A stretch of DNA of 55,109 nt from Parcubacteria group bacterium RIFCSPLOWO2_01_FULL_48_18 (GTDB taxonomy: Bacteria; Patescibacteriota; Minisyncoccia; UBA6257; WO2-01-48-18). Positions 32,541 to 40,572 of the stretch are shown in pieces; within the stretch, counting starts at the first letter, position 1, and each line of letters starts with the position of its first letter. The notes under the pieces are model-generated. The model was not told the DNA's origin. It ran no database searches and saw only the letters and a program-made list of their open reading frames with translations. The position numbers and the translations under genes were made by a program. The stretch lies in NCBI GenBank assembly GCA_001824435.1, contig MHXH01000020.1, forward strand, positions 1 to 55,109, written 5' to 3'.

Positions 32541-33266
32541 TTACTGATAGAATTTCTCACTAAGCATGTCTTCTGTCCACCGAAGCAGGCCAAGGCAATC
32601 CTTAAGTTTTTTTGCTTCAAGGTCATGGCGTTTTAACCATGAAAGGGCGCTCTCAATCCTATCGATCCCATCTTTGAGACATAGGGGGCTGCCCACGTGA
32701 TCGAATACTTTGATGTTTCGCATTCTCATTCGTTCATTTTCTTCATTCTCTTTCGTGTTATAGAATACTAGATTGCTGTGCCGCGGTAGTCCCAAGCGCA
32801 ATTGCATTGCGTGCACTAATTCTTCTGAGCAACCGTTGCTGAATTCCCATCCATCGGCCATATGGAGCTCGGTACATTTCTCCGCGGTAATGCTTAACCA
32901 AAGAGCCTGAAAATGATCTTGCTCCCATTGTTGGCGGGCTGGCGCGAGATCGGCAGGATATATGATAGGACACACAAGGCGCTGTCTCAAAATTCTAACG
33001 AAGTTCAAACCAGCACGATAATTATGTTCCATTGCTAATTTCACCTGGGTTTCCCTCCTTACGAGAGGCCGCTCTAGCATCAATTCATACAGAAATTTGC
33101 CTGATGTAATAGGATTGCTTACGTATGCAAAGTCACCGGAGTAACGGATGCTTCTCAAAACCCTCATGGCGTTATGCACGACAGCTGTTTCAGGGGTGTT
33201 GTCTAACCACACCTTTGTCTTATATCTGTACCACAGAGATTTCGACTCAAGCGTTCCTCGCATCAT
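32541..33266 (-). CDS. DUF4406/nucleoside 2-deoxyribosyltransferase-like protein
   Basis: 241 aa. GGAGG precedes two adjacent ATGs (33266 and 33263). The block FAYVSNPITSGKFLYELM, NYRAGLNFVRILRQRLVCPI, and CTELHMADGWEFSNGCSEEL, VHAM follows the DUF4406 pattern (YISGPI..., alternating strand-helix, GWE-S-GA-E). The family shares the nucleoside 2-deoxyribosyltransferase fold, which cleaves N-glycosidic bonds. Extra N- and C-terminal parts (the latter SALSWLKRHDLEAKKLKDCL) are of unknown role. Single gene with its own terminator. Confidence 0.65.
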   Translation of the reverse strand: MMRGTLESKSLWYRYKTKVWLDNTPETAVVHNAMRVLRSIRYSGDFAYVSNPITSGKFLYELMLERPLVRRETQVKLAMEHNYRAGLNFVRILRQRLVCPIIYPADLAPARQQWEQDHFQALWLSITAEKCTELHMADGWEFSNGCSEELVHAMQLRLGLPRHSNLVFYNTKENEENERMRMRNIKVFDHVGSPLCLKDGIDRIESALSWLKRHDLEAKKLKDCLGLLRWTEDMLSEKFYQ

Positions 33267-33349
33267 TCTATCCTCCGAGGATTTATTCTTTAACGTTCTG
33301 AATAGAGAATAACTTAAAGGTAATTTATGTCAATAGGTTTCTCTATAAC

Positions 33350-33378
33350 TTGACGCAAGTACAAACTTAACTTAGACT
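33350..33378 (+). promoter_or_regulatory. Candidate sigma70 promoter for the PDZ protein
   Basis: TTGACG and TAGACT are spaced by 17 bp, about 50 bp before the GTG start at 33429. Confidence 0.4.
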
Positions 33379-33428
33379 TAGTATGGTCCTTTGTTGATTA
33401 ACGGAACTACGAAGCGAAAGGAGATCGT

Positions 33429-34241
33429 GTGAACATCAAGAAACTTTTCCTTGCCGGGCTCTTCGCCATTTTCTTTATCCTGCCAGGGTCAATCCGAGCC
33501 CAAGAACCGGATCCAACACGCAATACATGGCTAGCTATGTGGAAGACCTTGAACACAAATGAAAAAAGAGAAGTGGTTAAGACTATCCTTGAAGAGCTAG
33601 AAAGCATTGTTAGTGACAGCGGTTTAGTTAGGGTCCGCGAACGATTTTCCAAATACCCACACATTGGTATTGGCATTCAATATAGGACAATGGTGGCAGA
33701 TGTTATGAGCGCCAGACGAGTGCGGTTGGACGTTATTATTGAACGGGTTGCCAAACGGTCCTCTGCCCACCTTGTCGGCATAAAAAGCGGCGACCGTATT
33801 GTAGCCGTTAACGGAAGGCTGATCTGCGAGACCGATGGAGCAGTGATATTAGACGAAACAGAGCCGGATTCCTTACAGGAAACCAAGAGAACTCTAGCTT
33901 TTTCTTGCCAAAGGAACGCCTTCCAGTTACTCGGAGAAAGAACCGACTCGGCCACTATTGAAGTTGAACGGGGGGGTTCGCGACTAATTTTCGCCACCCC
34001 CAAAGACACTGTCGGCGCCGAGTTAGCGGCTGCGGCGGACAACCACTATCCAGATTGGCAAGAACGATTACGCGTAGCAGCCGATTCTCTAGCCTCCTTA
34101 AGGGCCAGCACCCCAGACAAAAACAGCGACGAATCAACTCTGGATAATTTCTTTAACCGACTTCTTTTCGTGGTAGTTACTGTTCAAAGCGTACAACAGG
34201 AAGCTGAAGAGCTGGAAGGATCTTTTTTTGTAGAAAAGTAG
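33429..34241 (+). CDS. Secreted PDZ-domain protein
   Basis: 270 aa, GTG start after AAAGGAG. A signal peptide (LFLAGLFAIFFILPGSIRAQ) with a cleavage-like site after Ala is followed by a helical region and a PDZ domain (HIGIGIQYRT, VDVIIERVAKRSSAHLVGIKSG-type, GDRIVAVNGRLIC, ATIEVERGGSRLIFATPKD). Within the PDZ there is an insertion of about 40 residues. No protease domain is present. The C-terminal part is helical. Probably an extracytoplasmic scaffold or regulator of a protease; that role is inference. Confidence 0.75.
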   Translation: MNIKKLFLAGLFAIFFILPGSIRAQEPDPTRNTWLAMWKTLNTNEKREVVKTILEELESIVSDSGLVRVRERFSKYPHIGIGIQYRTMVADVMSARRVRLDVIIERVAKRSSAHLVGIKSGDRIVAVNGRLICETDGAVILDETEPDSLQETKRTLAFSCQRNAFQLLGERTDSATIEVERGGSRLIFATPKDTVGAELAAAADNHYPDWQERLRVAADSLASLRASTPDKNSDESTLDNFFNRLLFVVVTVQSVQQEAEELEGSFFVEK

Positions 34242-34255
34242 GTTAATTATTACCT

Positions 34256-34286
34256 CGACCGCAAGACTTTTGCGGCCGATTTTTTA
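34256..34286 (+). terminator. Rho-independent terminator after the PDZ gene
   Basis: The stem CGACCGCAA/TTGCGGCCG is followed by TTTTTT, 15 nt past the stop. Confidence 0.85.
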
Positions 34287-34326
34287 AAACTAAAAATCGC
34301 CCGCTGTACTGCCGGACGATCACAAC

Positions 34327-34350
34327 AAAAAACCGCCGAGGAATCGGCGG
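34327..34350 (-). terminator. Rho-independent terminator after the aminotransferase gene
   Basis: On the minus strand CCGCCGA-TTCC-TCGGCGG is followed by six T residues, about 50 nt after the stop. Confidence 0.85.
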
Positions 34351-34399
34351 GACCGCGTCTTGACTCTACGGTTAAATCTGAGAAACGACGCGTTGCGGC

Positions 34400-35608
34400 T
34401 TACTGTCCTTTGAGCACCGATTCTAATATCGCAATACCTTCGTCGGCAAGAGCTTCATCCAGTACAAGCGGCGGGCTCATAAAAAGCACGTTGCCCGAAG
34501 TTTCGACAAGCAGACCGCGGCGGCTGCATTCATCTTGGAATTGCCTCGCCTTTTCCACATCTGCTGTCTTTGTTTTTTTGTCGCTTACAATTTCAATACC
34601 GAACAGAAGGCCAATACCACGCGCCTCGCCGACAAAAGGCAATGATTCAAGAGCTTTCAACCGCGCCAATATATGCCCGCCGACTTTTTCCGCATTCTCC
34701 CATAATTTCTCGCGCAGCACGATTTCGACATTCGCCTTAGCCCCGGCAAGATCGATCGGAAGCCAACCAAACGTCGAATAGTCAGGAATACCGGCGCACT
34801 TTGCAAAAATTTCTTCGCTCACCAGCGTCGCGCCGATGGTGCCGTAACCGCCGCTCAACCCCTTTGCCAAACACATGATATCCGGTTTTATATTCCACAG
34901 TTCGCTTGCAAACAACTTGCCGCACCGGCCAAATCCGGTCGCAACCTCATCCATGACAAGCAGTATGCCGTATTTCCTGCATATCGACTCCAGCGCTGGA
35001 TAAAAATCCTTTGGTGGGATAATCGCTCCCGCGTTCGTCCAGACCGGTTCACTGAAAAACGCGGCGATGTCATCATCGTTTTTTAATATACCCTCAAGTT
35101 GGCCCAGCGTCTTCGCAGAGTTGCCGCCTCGGTAGGGATTCGGCATTGACAGTTTAATAAAGCCGGGGAGGCACGGTCCCATGGCCTTCGTGCATGCGTC
35201 TCCCACAGATGCGGCGCCGTACGTATGGCCGTGGTAGACGTGTTCAATTGAAATAATCTTTTTTCTGCCGGTAGCGGCTCGCGCGCACTTGATCGCAAAT
35301 TCGACTGCTTCGGACCCGCTGGTGCAACGAAATGCGCGCGCCACTCTTCTACCCGGAGCATTCTCAACCAACGTCTTCGCGAAACTCTCCCACTCGGAGA
35401 AACGGAAAACCGGCGGAACGGCAATTCCCCTTCCTACCTCTTTCATCACCGCCTCCGCAACTTCTTTACATTTCCATCCGACAGTAGACACGCACCAAGC
35501 TCCAACAAAATCAATATACCGCTTGCCGGCTCTGTCGAACACATAGCATCCGTTGCCGTCCGCAATTTCTATCGGACGGGAGTTATAATCAGCCACATAT
35601 GATTTCAT
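34400..35608 (-). CDS. Class III pyridoxal-phosphate aminotransferase
   Basis: 402 aa. Motifs of the acetylornithine/ornithine/GABA aminotransferase group are present: the cofactor phosphate site CTSGSEAVEFAIKCAR, EHVYHGHTYGAAS, the Asp that contacts the pyridine ring in LLVMDEVATGFGRCGKLF, and the Schiff-base Lys in CLAKGLSGGYGTIGA. The region after GGYGTIGATLV is shorter than usual. The amino donor and acceptor cannot be told from sequence. No biosynthetic partner genes are adjacent. The repeat element copy B ends 13 bp upstream of the start, in its 5' untranslated region. Confidence 0.88.
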   Translation of the reverse strand: MKSYVADYNSRPIEIADGNGCYVFDRAGKRYIDFVGAWCVSTVGWKCKEVAEAVMKEVGRGIAVPPVFRFSEWESFAKTLVENAPGRRVARAFRCTSGSEAVEFAIKCARAATGRKKIISIEHVYHGHTYGAASVGDACTKAMGPCLPGFIKLSMPNPYRGGNSAKTLGQLEGILKNDDDIAAFFSEPVWTNAGAIIPPKDFYPALESICRKYGILLVMDEVATGFGRCGKLFASELWNIKPDIMCLAKGLSGGYGTIGATLVSEEIFAKCAGIPDYSTFGWLPIDLAGAKANVEIVLREKLWENAEKVGGHILARLKALESLPFVGEARGIGLLFGIEIVSDKKTKTADVEKARQFQDECSRRGLLVETSGNVLFMSPPLVLDEALADEGIAILESVLKGQ

Positions 35609-35621
35609 GAATTATCTTTTA

Positions 35622-35782
35622 GAAACCGTTGAATAACCTTTTTTCGTCACGAAATTGTGTGGTTTCGTGCGAGCCGAGGAGCGACGACGAGGTTGTATAC
35701 GGAGTATACGCCGAGGAGGAGCAACGAAGGCGCAGCCGAAACCACACAATTGCAGTAGAAAAGGGGGTTATTTTACGGTTTC
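35622..35782. repeat. Structured terminal-inverted-repeat element, copy B (161 bp)
   Basis: Terminal repeats are gaaaccgttgaataacc (35622-35638) and the near complement ggttattttacggtttc (35766-35782). The inner stem attgtgtggtttcg pairs with its complement. The core contains gtatacggagtatac and is nearly identical to copy A in reverse orientation. The stem sequences differ from copy A but remain paired. The right terminal repeat supplies the stop codon of the pseudopilin-like gene. Confidence 0.85.
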
Positions 35783-36132
35783 TTAGGCTCAAGCAAATAA
35801 TTTTGTCCGTTATCCCGAGATTCATATCGAAACGCATCGGGACTAAACAGCATCCGCAAGTATCCTTTCTTGTGCAGCTCATTGACCAAATCTCCTTCGT
35901 CGTCCACTTGCGGATACACGCTGTAATCCAGATAATACAAACCGAGTGCGGACGCAATTTGATCAATATTTGTCGTCTGGATTTCAAATTTCGCGCTGTC
36001 CAGCACGGCATTAAATGGAACAAAAAAATGAAGCACCACCACCGCAATGCTGGCCGCCGTAACGAACAGCAGTGTAACCACAATTCCCCTCACATTTTTA
36101 TTGTACCATATTTCTTTTGGAGTCCATCTCAA
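35773..36132 (-). CDS. Pseudopilin-like small membrane protein
   Basis: 119 aa. One membrane helix (GIVVTLLFVTAASIAVVVLHFF) is followed by a domain with the pilin/GspG-like features TTNIDQIASALGLYYLDYSVYP, then YESRDNGQNYLLEP. A type III signal peptide is lacking (no G-F-x4-E), so it may not be processed as a pilin. The last codons (KKP and stop) come from the terminal repeat of element copy B, which means the original C-terminus was probably altered by the insertion. Function unknown. Confidence 0.65.
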   Translation of the reverse strand: MRWTPKEIWYNKNVRGIVVTLLFVTAASIAVVVLHFFVPFNAVLDSAKFEIQTTNIDQIASALGLYYLDYSVYPQVDDEGDLVNELHKKGYLRMLFSPDAFRYESRDNGQNYLLEPKKP

Positions 36133-36150
36133 GGCTCAGTTCCTGCCAAC

Positions 36151-36173
36151 AAAAAAGACCGAAGAAATCGGCC
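36151..36173 (-). terminator. Terminator-like hairpin
   Basis: Minus strand GGCCGA-TTTCT-TCGGTC followed by TTTTTT. With its 5' flank it resembles the terminator at 37001-37022. It could end transcripts of the gene at 36377-36853. The rest of 36133-36376 has short plus-strand frames that I could not support as genes. Confidence 0.6.
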
Positions 36174-36376
36174 TTATAGATCTACTGGCTCAGGGAAGAT
36201 GGCTCGACGGCAGGAGAAAAGAAATCAAGCGGGCGCTACCACTCGGTGGAAGCTTACCAAAGACGATACGAGAAAAGTATTCAAATATGATAAGGCTCAA
36301 AATAAAAAACTAAAACTGTTCTTTTCGGACGGTTTTCTCATAAATTGTGAGGCAAAAGGTTTCCGGAGATTGTCGG

Positions 36377-36853
36377 TTAGCCGTTAGGTATGAGTCGCAG
36401 TTCTTGCAGCGCTTCTTGTCTTAGCCGCAGTTCGGCCACGGCATCTTGAATTAAACGGTCTTTTTCTTCGGTAATGCCAATGCGCCTTTCGATAAATCTT
36501 TGCGCCTCCGCGACAGCTTCTTCAAACGTCATAAACCGTACCCTCTTTCTGAATAGCATGCGCCACGAGCATTGTGTTTCACGTATGCTGCCATTACTTT
36601 TTCCAAAAACGATCCTTAGGCAGTTGTTTTGATCGAGAGTTACCGCGCAAACTCCGAATTCGTTAAAGTTTACGTTGGCAGCCGGATTCCAGCGAAGGGC
36701 GAAGATTGAGTAATCTTCTACGCTTATTATCTTTCTGCATTGTACGGACGCATCTTTTTCATGGTGATGATCAAAGATGCAGGAGTAAGAGCAATCATTC
36801 CATGATTCATCGTTTGAATCCGATAAAACGAGACAGTCCCACGAAAGCATCAT
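36377..36853 (-). CDS. Hypothetical protein
   Basis: 158 aa, two adjacent start codons. The N-terminal half is rich in Ser, Asp and Cys with a HHHEKDASVQC stretch and beta-prone parts (ISVEDYSIFALRWNPAANVN). The C-terminal half is helical and charged (FEEAVAEAQRFIERRIGITE, then AVAELRLRQEALQELRL). No family recognised; the two halves look like separate modules. Low similarity to anything I know. Confidence 0.6.
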   Translation of the reverse strand: MMLSWDCLVLSDSNDESWNDCSYSCIFDHHHEKDASVQCRKIISVEDYSIFALRWNPAANVNFNEFGVCAVTLDQNNCLRIVFGKSNGSIRETQCSWRMLFRKRVRFMTFEEAVAEAQRFIERRIGITEEKDRLIQDAVAELRLRQEALQELRLIPNG

Positions 36854-36981
36854 ATTCTATCCCTCATATTGTATGATTTCAAGCTGGTGTCACTATATCG
36901 TACTGCGCAAGGAAAATCAAATACTTGTGCAGTGCTGTACACGTCCTGGGGGTCGTTAAAACTATTTTTCAATAATCAAAT

Positions 36982-37371
36982 TCAACTTACGCACAAAAAA
37001 GAGACCGCAAAAAATCGGCCTCGTAAATCTACTGACTCCACAAGATGATGATCTGTCATTACCCAGACAGGCAATGTCACAACGAGAACTCTGGCGGGAA
37101 CATTACCGATACTGCGCGCCCAATGCAAGGTATGAAGCGGGATGCGCAGTGTTTGCAACGGCTGCTCCAATACTTCACGAGTCGCTGTTCCTAAAAATAC
37201 TTCCAATTTCCCGGACAACAACACGTACAGTTCTTCTGTTTTTGTATGGTAATGCGGCCGAGATTCGGCGATGTCCGCATCGGCAACGCCAAAGCCGGCT
37301 CCATCGTCAGCAACTACGATTTCCCTAATCACCTCTCCGGGAGCTTCAACCCTGTTTTTGTACCAACTCAT
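36982..37371 (-). CDS. Cupin-domain protein
   Basis: 129 aa with AGAGGAAGG before the ATG. The cupin metal site motif is visible: ESRPHYHTKTEELYVLLSG, with H-x-H and a downstream E, then HTLHWARS supplying the third His. Cupins of this size can be isomerases, dioxygenases or ligand binders. The 3' end is odd: the last residues (RGRFFAVSFLCVS) read through a terminator hairpin (37001-37022). The related hairpin at 36151 has TAA where this gene has CGA, so the original stop may have been lost. It lies 12 nt after the A-type carrier gene. Confidence 0.8.
   Translation of the reverse strand: MSWYKNRVEAPGEVIREIVVADDGAGFGVADADIAESRPHYHTKTEELYVLLSGKLEVFLGTATREVLEQPLQTLRIPLHTLHWARSIGNVPARVLVVTLPVWVMTDHHLVESVDLRGRFFAVSFLCVS
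37001..37022 (-). terminator. Terminator-like hairpin inside the 3' end of the cupin frame
   Basis: Minus strand GAGGCCG-N8-CGGTCTC followed by TTTTTTG. It starts about 40 nt before the annotated stop codon. Confidence 0.6.
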
Positions 37372-37383
37372 GGTCCTTCCTCT

Positions 37384-37740
37384 TTAAACGTCAAAGGAGT
37401 TGCCACAACCGCAGCCGCCGATTGCGTTGGGATTATCAAAAGTAAATCCCGAACCCTCTAAACCGGACTGGTAATCAATCGCCAAACCGTTAAGATACTG
37501 CGCGCTGAACGGATCAACAAAGAATCGTATGTCGCGCGATTCGCAAATAATGTCGTCTTCGATTGGCTCCGCTTCAAAGCCAAGGGCGTACATGAAACCG
37601 GAACAGCCTCCCGGCCGAACCGCTACGCGCACCGCAGCGGTTTCCGGCAAATTCGCTTCTGCTATACGTCTACGCAGCTCTTCGCCGGCTTTTTCGGTAA
37701 TAGATATTTCAAACTCGTATCGAGGGCCTATTTCGCTCAT
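37384..37740 (-). CDS. erpA: A-type Fe-S cluster carrier (IscA/ErpA family)
   Basis: 118 aa HesB-like fold. The three cluster-ligand Cys are present: VRPGGCSGFMYALGF and the C-terminal GGCGCGNSF. Carriers of this type deliver Fe-S clusters to target proteins. The assignment to ErpA rather than IscA or SufA is tentative. No other iron-sulfur assembly genes (suf, isc) are in the window. The cupin gene follows after 12 nt, so both are probably one transcript. Confidence 0.88.
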   Translation of the reverse strand: MSEIGPRYEFEISITEKAGEELRRRIAEANLPETAAVRVAVRPGGCSGFMYALGFEAEPIEDDIICESRDIRFFVDPFSAQYLNGLAIDYQSGLEGSGFTFDNPNAIGGCGCGNSFDV

Positions 37741-37876
37741 GCCCCACCTCCAGGTTTGTTAGAATAAATTCGCTAGTGATAGTATAAACACTCTACTGCC
37801 AATACGCAAACAAACAAAATAAAACACACAGGTATTACCTATGTGTCTAGACTTGGACAGCGCTCGGCATCAAGAA

Positions 37877-37916
37877 AAAAGTAAACAATCTCGCGGCCGC
37901 GAGATTGTTTACTTTT
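37877..37916. repeat. Perfect 40 bp palindrome
   Basis: The left half aaaagtaaacaatctcgcgg is followed with no spacer by its exact complement. It is intergenic and flanked by A/T runs, so an RNA from either strand would form a 17-18 bp hairpin ending in U residues. Confidence 0.85.
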
Positions 37917-37980
37917 AAAACTCCTAGATAAGAATCAATAAATGAAGTTGCGTCGCCTGAAATCATAAAACCTCTCTACG

Positions 37981-38006
37981 CTATCATACACTGTAGTATG
38001 ATAGTG
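37981..38006. repeat. Stem-loop repeat, copy 1
   Basis: The arms ctatcatac and gtatgatag surround actgta. The same 26 nt occur at 41885-41910. It is intergenic, past the end of the glutamine synthetase gene. Confidence 0.8.
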
Positions 38007-38071
38007 CAGCCAATATGGACAAAGCTGGACATTCAATGAGGTTCCGTACCATACGCAAGTACAGGCAAAGG

Positions 38072-38097
38072 AAAAAAACCCGCTCACGAAGAGCGGA
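38072..38097 (-). terminator. Rho-independent terminator after the glutamine synthetase gene
   Basis: On the minus strand CCGCTC-TTCGT-GAGCGG is followed by G and seven T, 29 nt past the stop. Confidence 0.88.
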
Positions 38098-38125
38098 ATT
38101 TTATTGAAATCCGATTTCCCTTTTA

Positions 38126-39232
38126 TTAATCGAACAGGCCTCGCATCATTCTCCTATGCTTTTCGTCGTAGAAATATCTGAATGCGCCAGGATTAAATCT
38201 CTTGCCACACACTGTTTCCAAAATGGCGGTGCATACTTGATACGGATCAATGTTTGCTGCCGGCCGCCGATCTTCCAAGTAGCCCCGTCTATTCTTGGCT
38301 ACTCCCGCAGGAATACGAATAGAACAGCCGCGATGCCCCATTGCATAGCGAAAATCGGTGATCGGACACGTTTCGTGAGCGCCGGTAAGACGTTCATCAT
38401 TATGGGCTCCGTATACCCAGATGTGTTCTTTGTGAAAACCTTTCAGTTTCTCGCAAGCCTTGAAGATGGCATCAAGCCCGTTTTCCTCACGCATACTATT
38501 CGTGCTGAAATTGGTATGGCAACCGGCGCCATTCCAGTCTCCCACGATTGGCTTTGGATCCAATTTTACGGTAATACCAAAATGTTCCCCGAGCCGATAA
38601 AGAATCCACCGCGCAAGCCATAGATGATCTGCCGCCGTAGAAGCCGTTGCATTCGGACCGCCGATCTGGAATTCCCACTGCGAAGCCATCACTTCCGCGT
38701 TCGTGCCGGCAATTGCAAGTCCTGCATCAAGGAGTGCCAGAGTGTGCGCTTCGATAAGTTCTGTGCCAAATACCTCGTCGCTTCCAACGCCGCAGTAGTA
38801 CCCTCCTTGGGGAGCCGGATATCCACCGCCTTGCGGCCAACGCAACGGCCATATCCCATCTTTGTCGTACAGTGTGTATTCCTGCTCAAAACCAAACCAT
38901 GGCTCACATTGTTTCTGATATTTTTTCAGAGATTTTCGCAGAACTGCACGCGTATTGCTTTCATGGGGTCGTCCATCAGGATGGTATACTTCGCACAGTA
39001 CCAGTATATTTGGAGCTCCCCGGATAGGATCGGGTATTGCGCATACCGGAACCAAATCAAGGTCGCTTGCATCAGTGGTTGCTTGTGAGGTGCTTGAACC
39101 ATCAAATCCCCAACGAGGTACATCATCGGAACTCGCCGGAATATCCTTTACATCCAGAATTTTTGTTTTCGATCGCATCTTTGCCGTAGGCTTCTGCCCG
39201 TCAATCCAAATATACTCTGCTCGTATTTTCAT
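38126..39232 (-). CDS. glnII: Glutamine synthetase, type II (eukaryote-like)
   Basis: 368 aa, the length of GSII (bacterial GSI is about 470). It makes glutamine from glutamate, ammonia and ATP. Motifs are the substrate-binding WGFDGSSTSQA near the N-terminus, PWFGFEQEYTLYD, YYCGVGSD, the His site GAGCHTNFSTNSMR, and the Arg loop GAHNDERLTGAHET and AAGVAKNRRGYLEDRRPAAN-like (read IPAGVAKNRRGYLEDRRPAA). A strong AAGGAGGAG precedes the ATG. Single gene with its own promoter (39288-39316) and terminator. No ammonium transporter or PII gene is adjacent. Confidence 0.95.
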   Translation of the reverse strand: MKIRAEYIWIDGQKPTAKMRSKTKILDVKDIPASSDDVPRWGFDGSSTSQATTDASDLDLVPVCAIPDPIRGAPNILVLCEVYHPDGRPHESNTRAVLRKSLKKYQKQCEPWFGFEQEYTLYDKDGIWPLRWPQGGGYPAPQGGYYCGVGSDEVFGTELIEAHTLALLDAGLAIAGTNAEVMASQWEFQIGGPNATASTAADHLWLARWILYRLGEHFGITVKLDPKPIVGDWNGAGCHTNFSTNSMREENGLDAIFKACEKLKGFHKEHIWVYGAHNDERLTGAHETCPITDFRYAMGHRGCSIRIPAGVAKNRRGYLEDRRPAANIDPYQVCTAILETVCGKRFNPGAFRYFYDEKHRRMMRGLFD

Positions 39233-39287
39233 GTATGTCTCCTCCTTCGGTCGTGCGCCTGTTCGGATACTTCAAAACGCTTTAATC

Positions 39288-39316
39288 ACTATAAGCGTAC
39301 TCCGCCTCAAAATCAA
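39288..39316 (-). promoter_or_regulatory. Candidate promoter for glnII
   Basis: On the minus strand TTGATT and TATAGT are separated by 17 bp, about 55 bp upstream of the start. Confidence 0.45.
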
Positions 39317-39431
39317 CACGCATTCCAATATAAAACAGACCTGCGACAACAGGCTAGATAAACAACATAACTGACTCAAGCCAAAGAACATCATTAACGC
39401 CATCGCCTATTTCAGCCAAGACGAATGGAGG

Positions 39432-39460
39432 TGGCAAAATACATACGCGCATGATATAAT
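39432..39460 (+). promoter_or_regulatory. Candidate promoter for the M23 peptidase
   Basis: TGGCAA, 17 bp, then TATAAT, about 36 bp before the chosen ATG at 39497. Confidence 0.5.
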
Positions 39461-39496
39461 AATGTTCAGTTGCTTACCAACAAGGATGGTGCGCGG

Positions 39497-40411
39497 ATGA
39501 TGAAACGATCCATCATTATATTACTCGCCGCCATCATCGTGGTGGCGGGCGCGGCCCTGCGGTTTTTTCCGCATGAGAAGCCTCGGCCATATCTACCCGC
39601 GATCCCAGCATACCTTCGTCAAGGCAAAATTGCCTTACTAAAGATCAACAATATCTCTTCGCTGCGCAACGCAGACACGCTTAAAGCTTTTTTCGACAGC
39701 GTCGAGGCCCCGATCATTCTCCTCAATAATCAACGGTATATTCTCGTTGCCGTAGATTATGAAAAGGCGCTTGGTACATATCCTCTGACAGTAATCCGTG
39801 AAGGACAAGAAATTATCGAAGACAGCGTTCGAATAATCGACGGCAGATTTCCTGTAAGGCGTCTGTCGTTTCCTTATGAACCTGCCGTGGCCGCAAAAAA
39901 AGACCGGCGCGTCGCCGAGCGCATCAGGACCGACAGGTCGGTTATGCGAAACGCCCTGACGCGTAAATCGCCAAATCAGCTATGGGACGATCTCGCATTC
40001 GGTTTTCCGCTTGACTCCATTGAAATTACCTCACCCTTCGGCACTACCAGAATATATACGAATCAAAAACAAGGTCGTCCGCATACCGGAGTAGATCTCA
40101 ATACCGGATTCACGCCCGTAAAAAGCATCGGCAAGGGAAGGGTGCTATGGGCGAGCGGTCGCCAATTGTATCTTGAGGGAAAGATGGTGGTGATCGACCA
40201 TGGTCAGGGCATCATCTCGCTCTATATGCATTTATCACGAGTGAAGGTGAACGATGGAGCGGAGGTGAATTATGGGCAAATCATCGCAACATCGGGCCAA
40301 ACAGGAAATGCGCGCGGAACGCATCTTCACCTAAACGTGCGCGTCGGAGAAGCATTGGTAGACCCCATTCAATTCGTCAAAGTATTCCGAGCAATTGCTG
40401 CGAGAAAATGA
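39497..40411 (+). CDS. M23-family metallopeptidase (LytM), membrane-anchored
   Basis: 304 aa from ATG 39497; a TTG at 39470 would add nine residues but lies right behind the -10. An N-terminal helix (SIIILLAAIIVVAGAALRFF) anchors it; the rest is extracytoplasmic. The C-terminal LytM domain has GRPHTGVDLNT (H-x3-D zinc ligands), VVIDHGQGIISLYMHLSR, and GTHLHLNVRV (HxH). The first region (30-150) has no recognised domain. The family cuts peptidoglycan cross-links, with roles in growth or division. Confidence 0.88.
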   Translation: MMKRSIIILLAAIIVVAGAALRFFPHEKPRPYLPAIPAYLRQGKIALLKINNISSLRNADTLKAFFDSVEAPIILLNNQRYILVAVDYEKALGTYPLTVIREGQEIIEDSVRIIDGRFPVRRLSFPYEPAVAAKKDRRVAERIRTDRSVMRNALTRKSPNQLWDDLAFGFPLDSIEITSPFGTTRIYTNQKQGRPHTGVDLNTGFTPVKSIGKGRVLWASGRQLYLEGKMVVIDHGQGIISLYMHLSRVKVNDGAEVNYGQIIATSGQTGNARGTHLHLNVRVGEALVDPIQFVKVFRAIAARK

Positions 40412-40413
40412 AC

Positions 40414-40442
40414 GCCCCGCCAATTCATGGCCGGGGCTTTTC
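40414..40442 (+). terminator. Rho-independent terminator after the M23 peptidase gene
   Basis: The stem GCCCCG(CC)/(GG)CCGGGGC is followed by TTTT, directly behind the stop codon. Confidence 0.75.
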
Positions 40443-40495
40443 GTTGTATACAAGAACTTGCGGGGACGACCCCATTTATTAGAAAGTAGTAATCG

Positions 40496-40524
40496 TTGAC
40501 ACCACGCAACAACTTTTCTAAAGT
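40496..40524 (+). promoter_or_regulatory. Candidate promoter for the HtrA-type protease
   Basis: TTGACA, 17 bp, then TAAAGT, about 50 bp before the ATG. Confidence 0.5.
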
Positions 40525-40572
40525 TATTATTAACGGGGCAGTACCACCCGGTATGTTCCAGTTTCGAATCGA

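Noticed and set aside
35629-36387. 252 aa plus-strand frame
   Set aside because: Runs through repeat element copy B and opposite the pseudopilin-like gene. The last 60 codons (from about 36199) look somewhat protein-like but have no clear start signal, and another frame there is equally plausible.
37801-37860. Hairpin acacaggtattacctatgtgt as a riboswitch or terminator
   Set aside because: A short stem with no T run and no known aptamer pattern, and not placed at a gene start.
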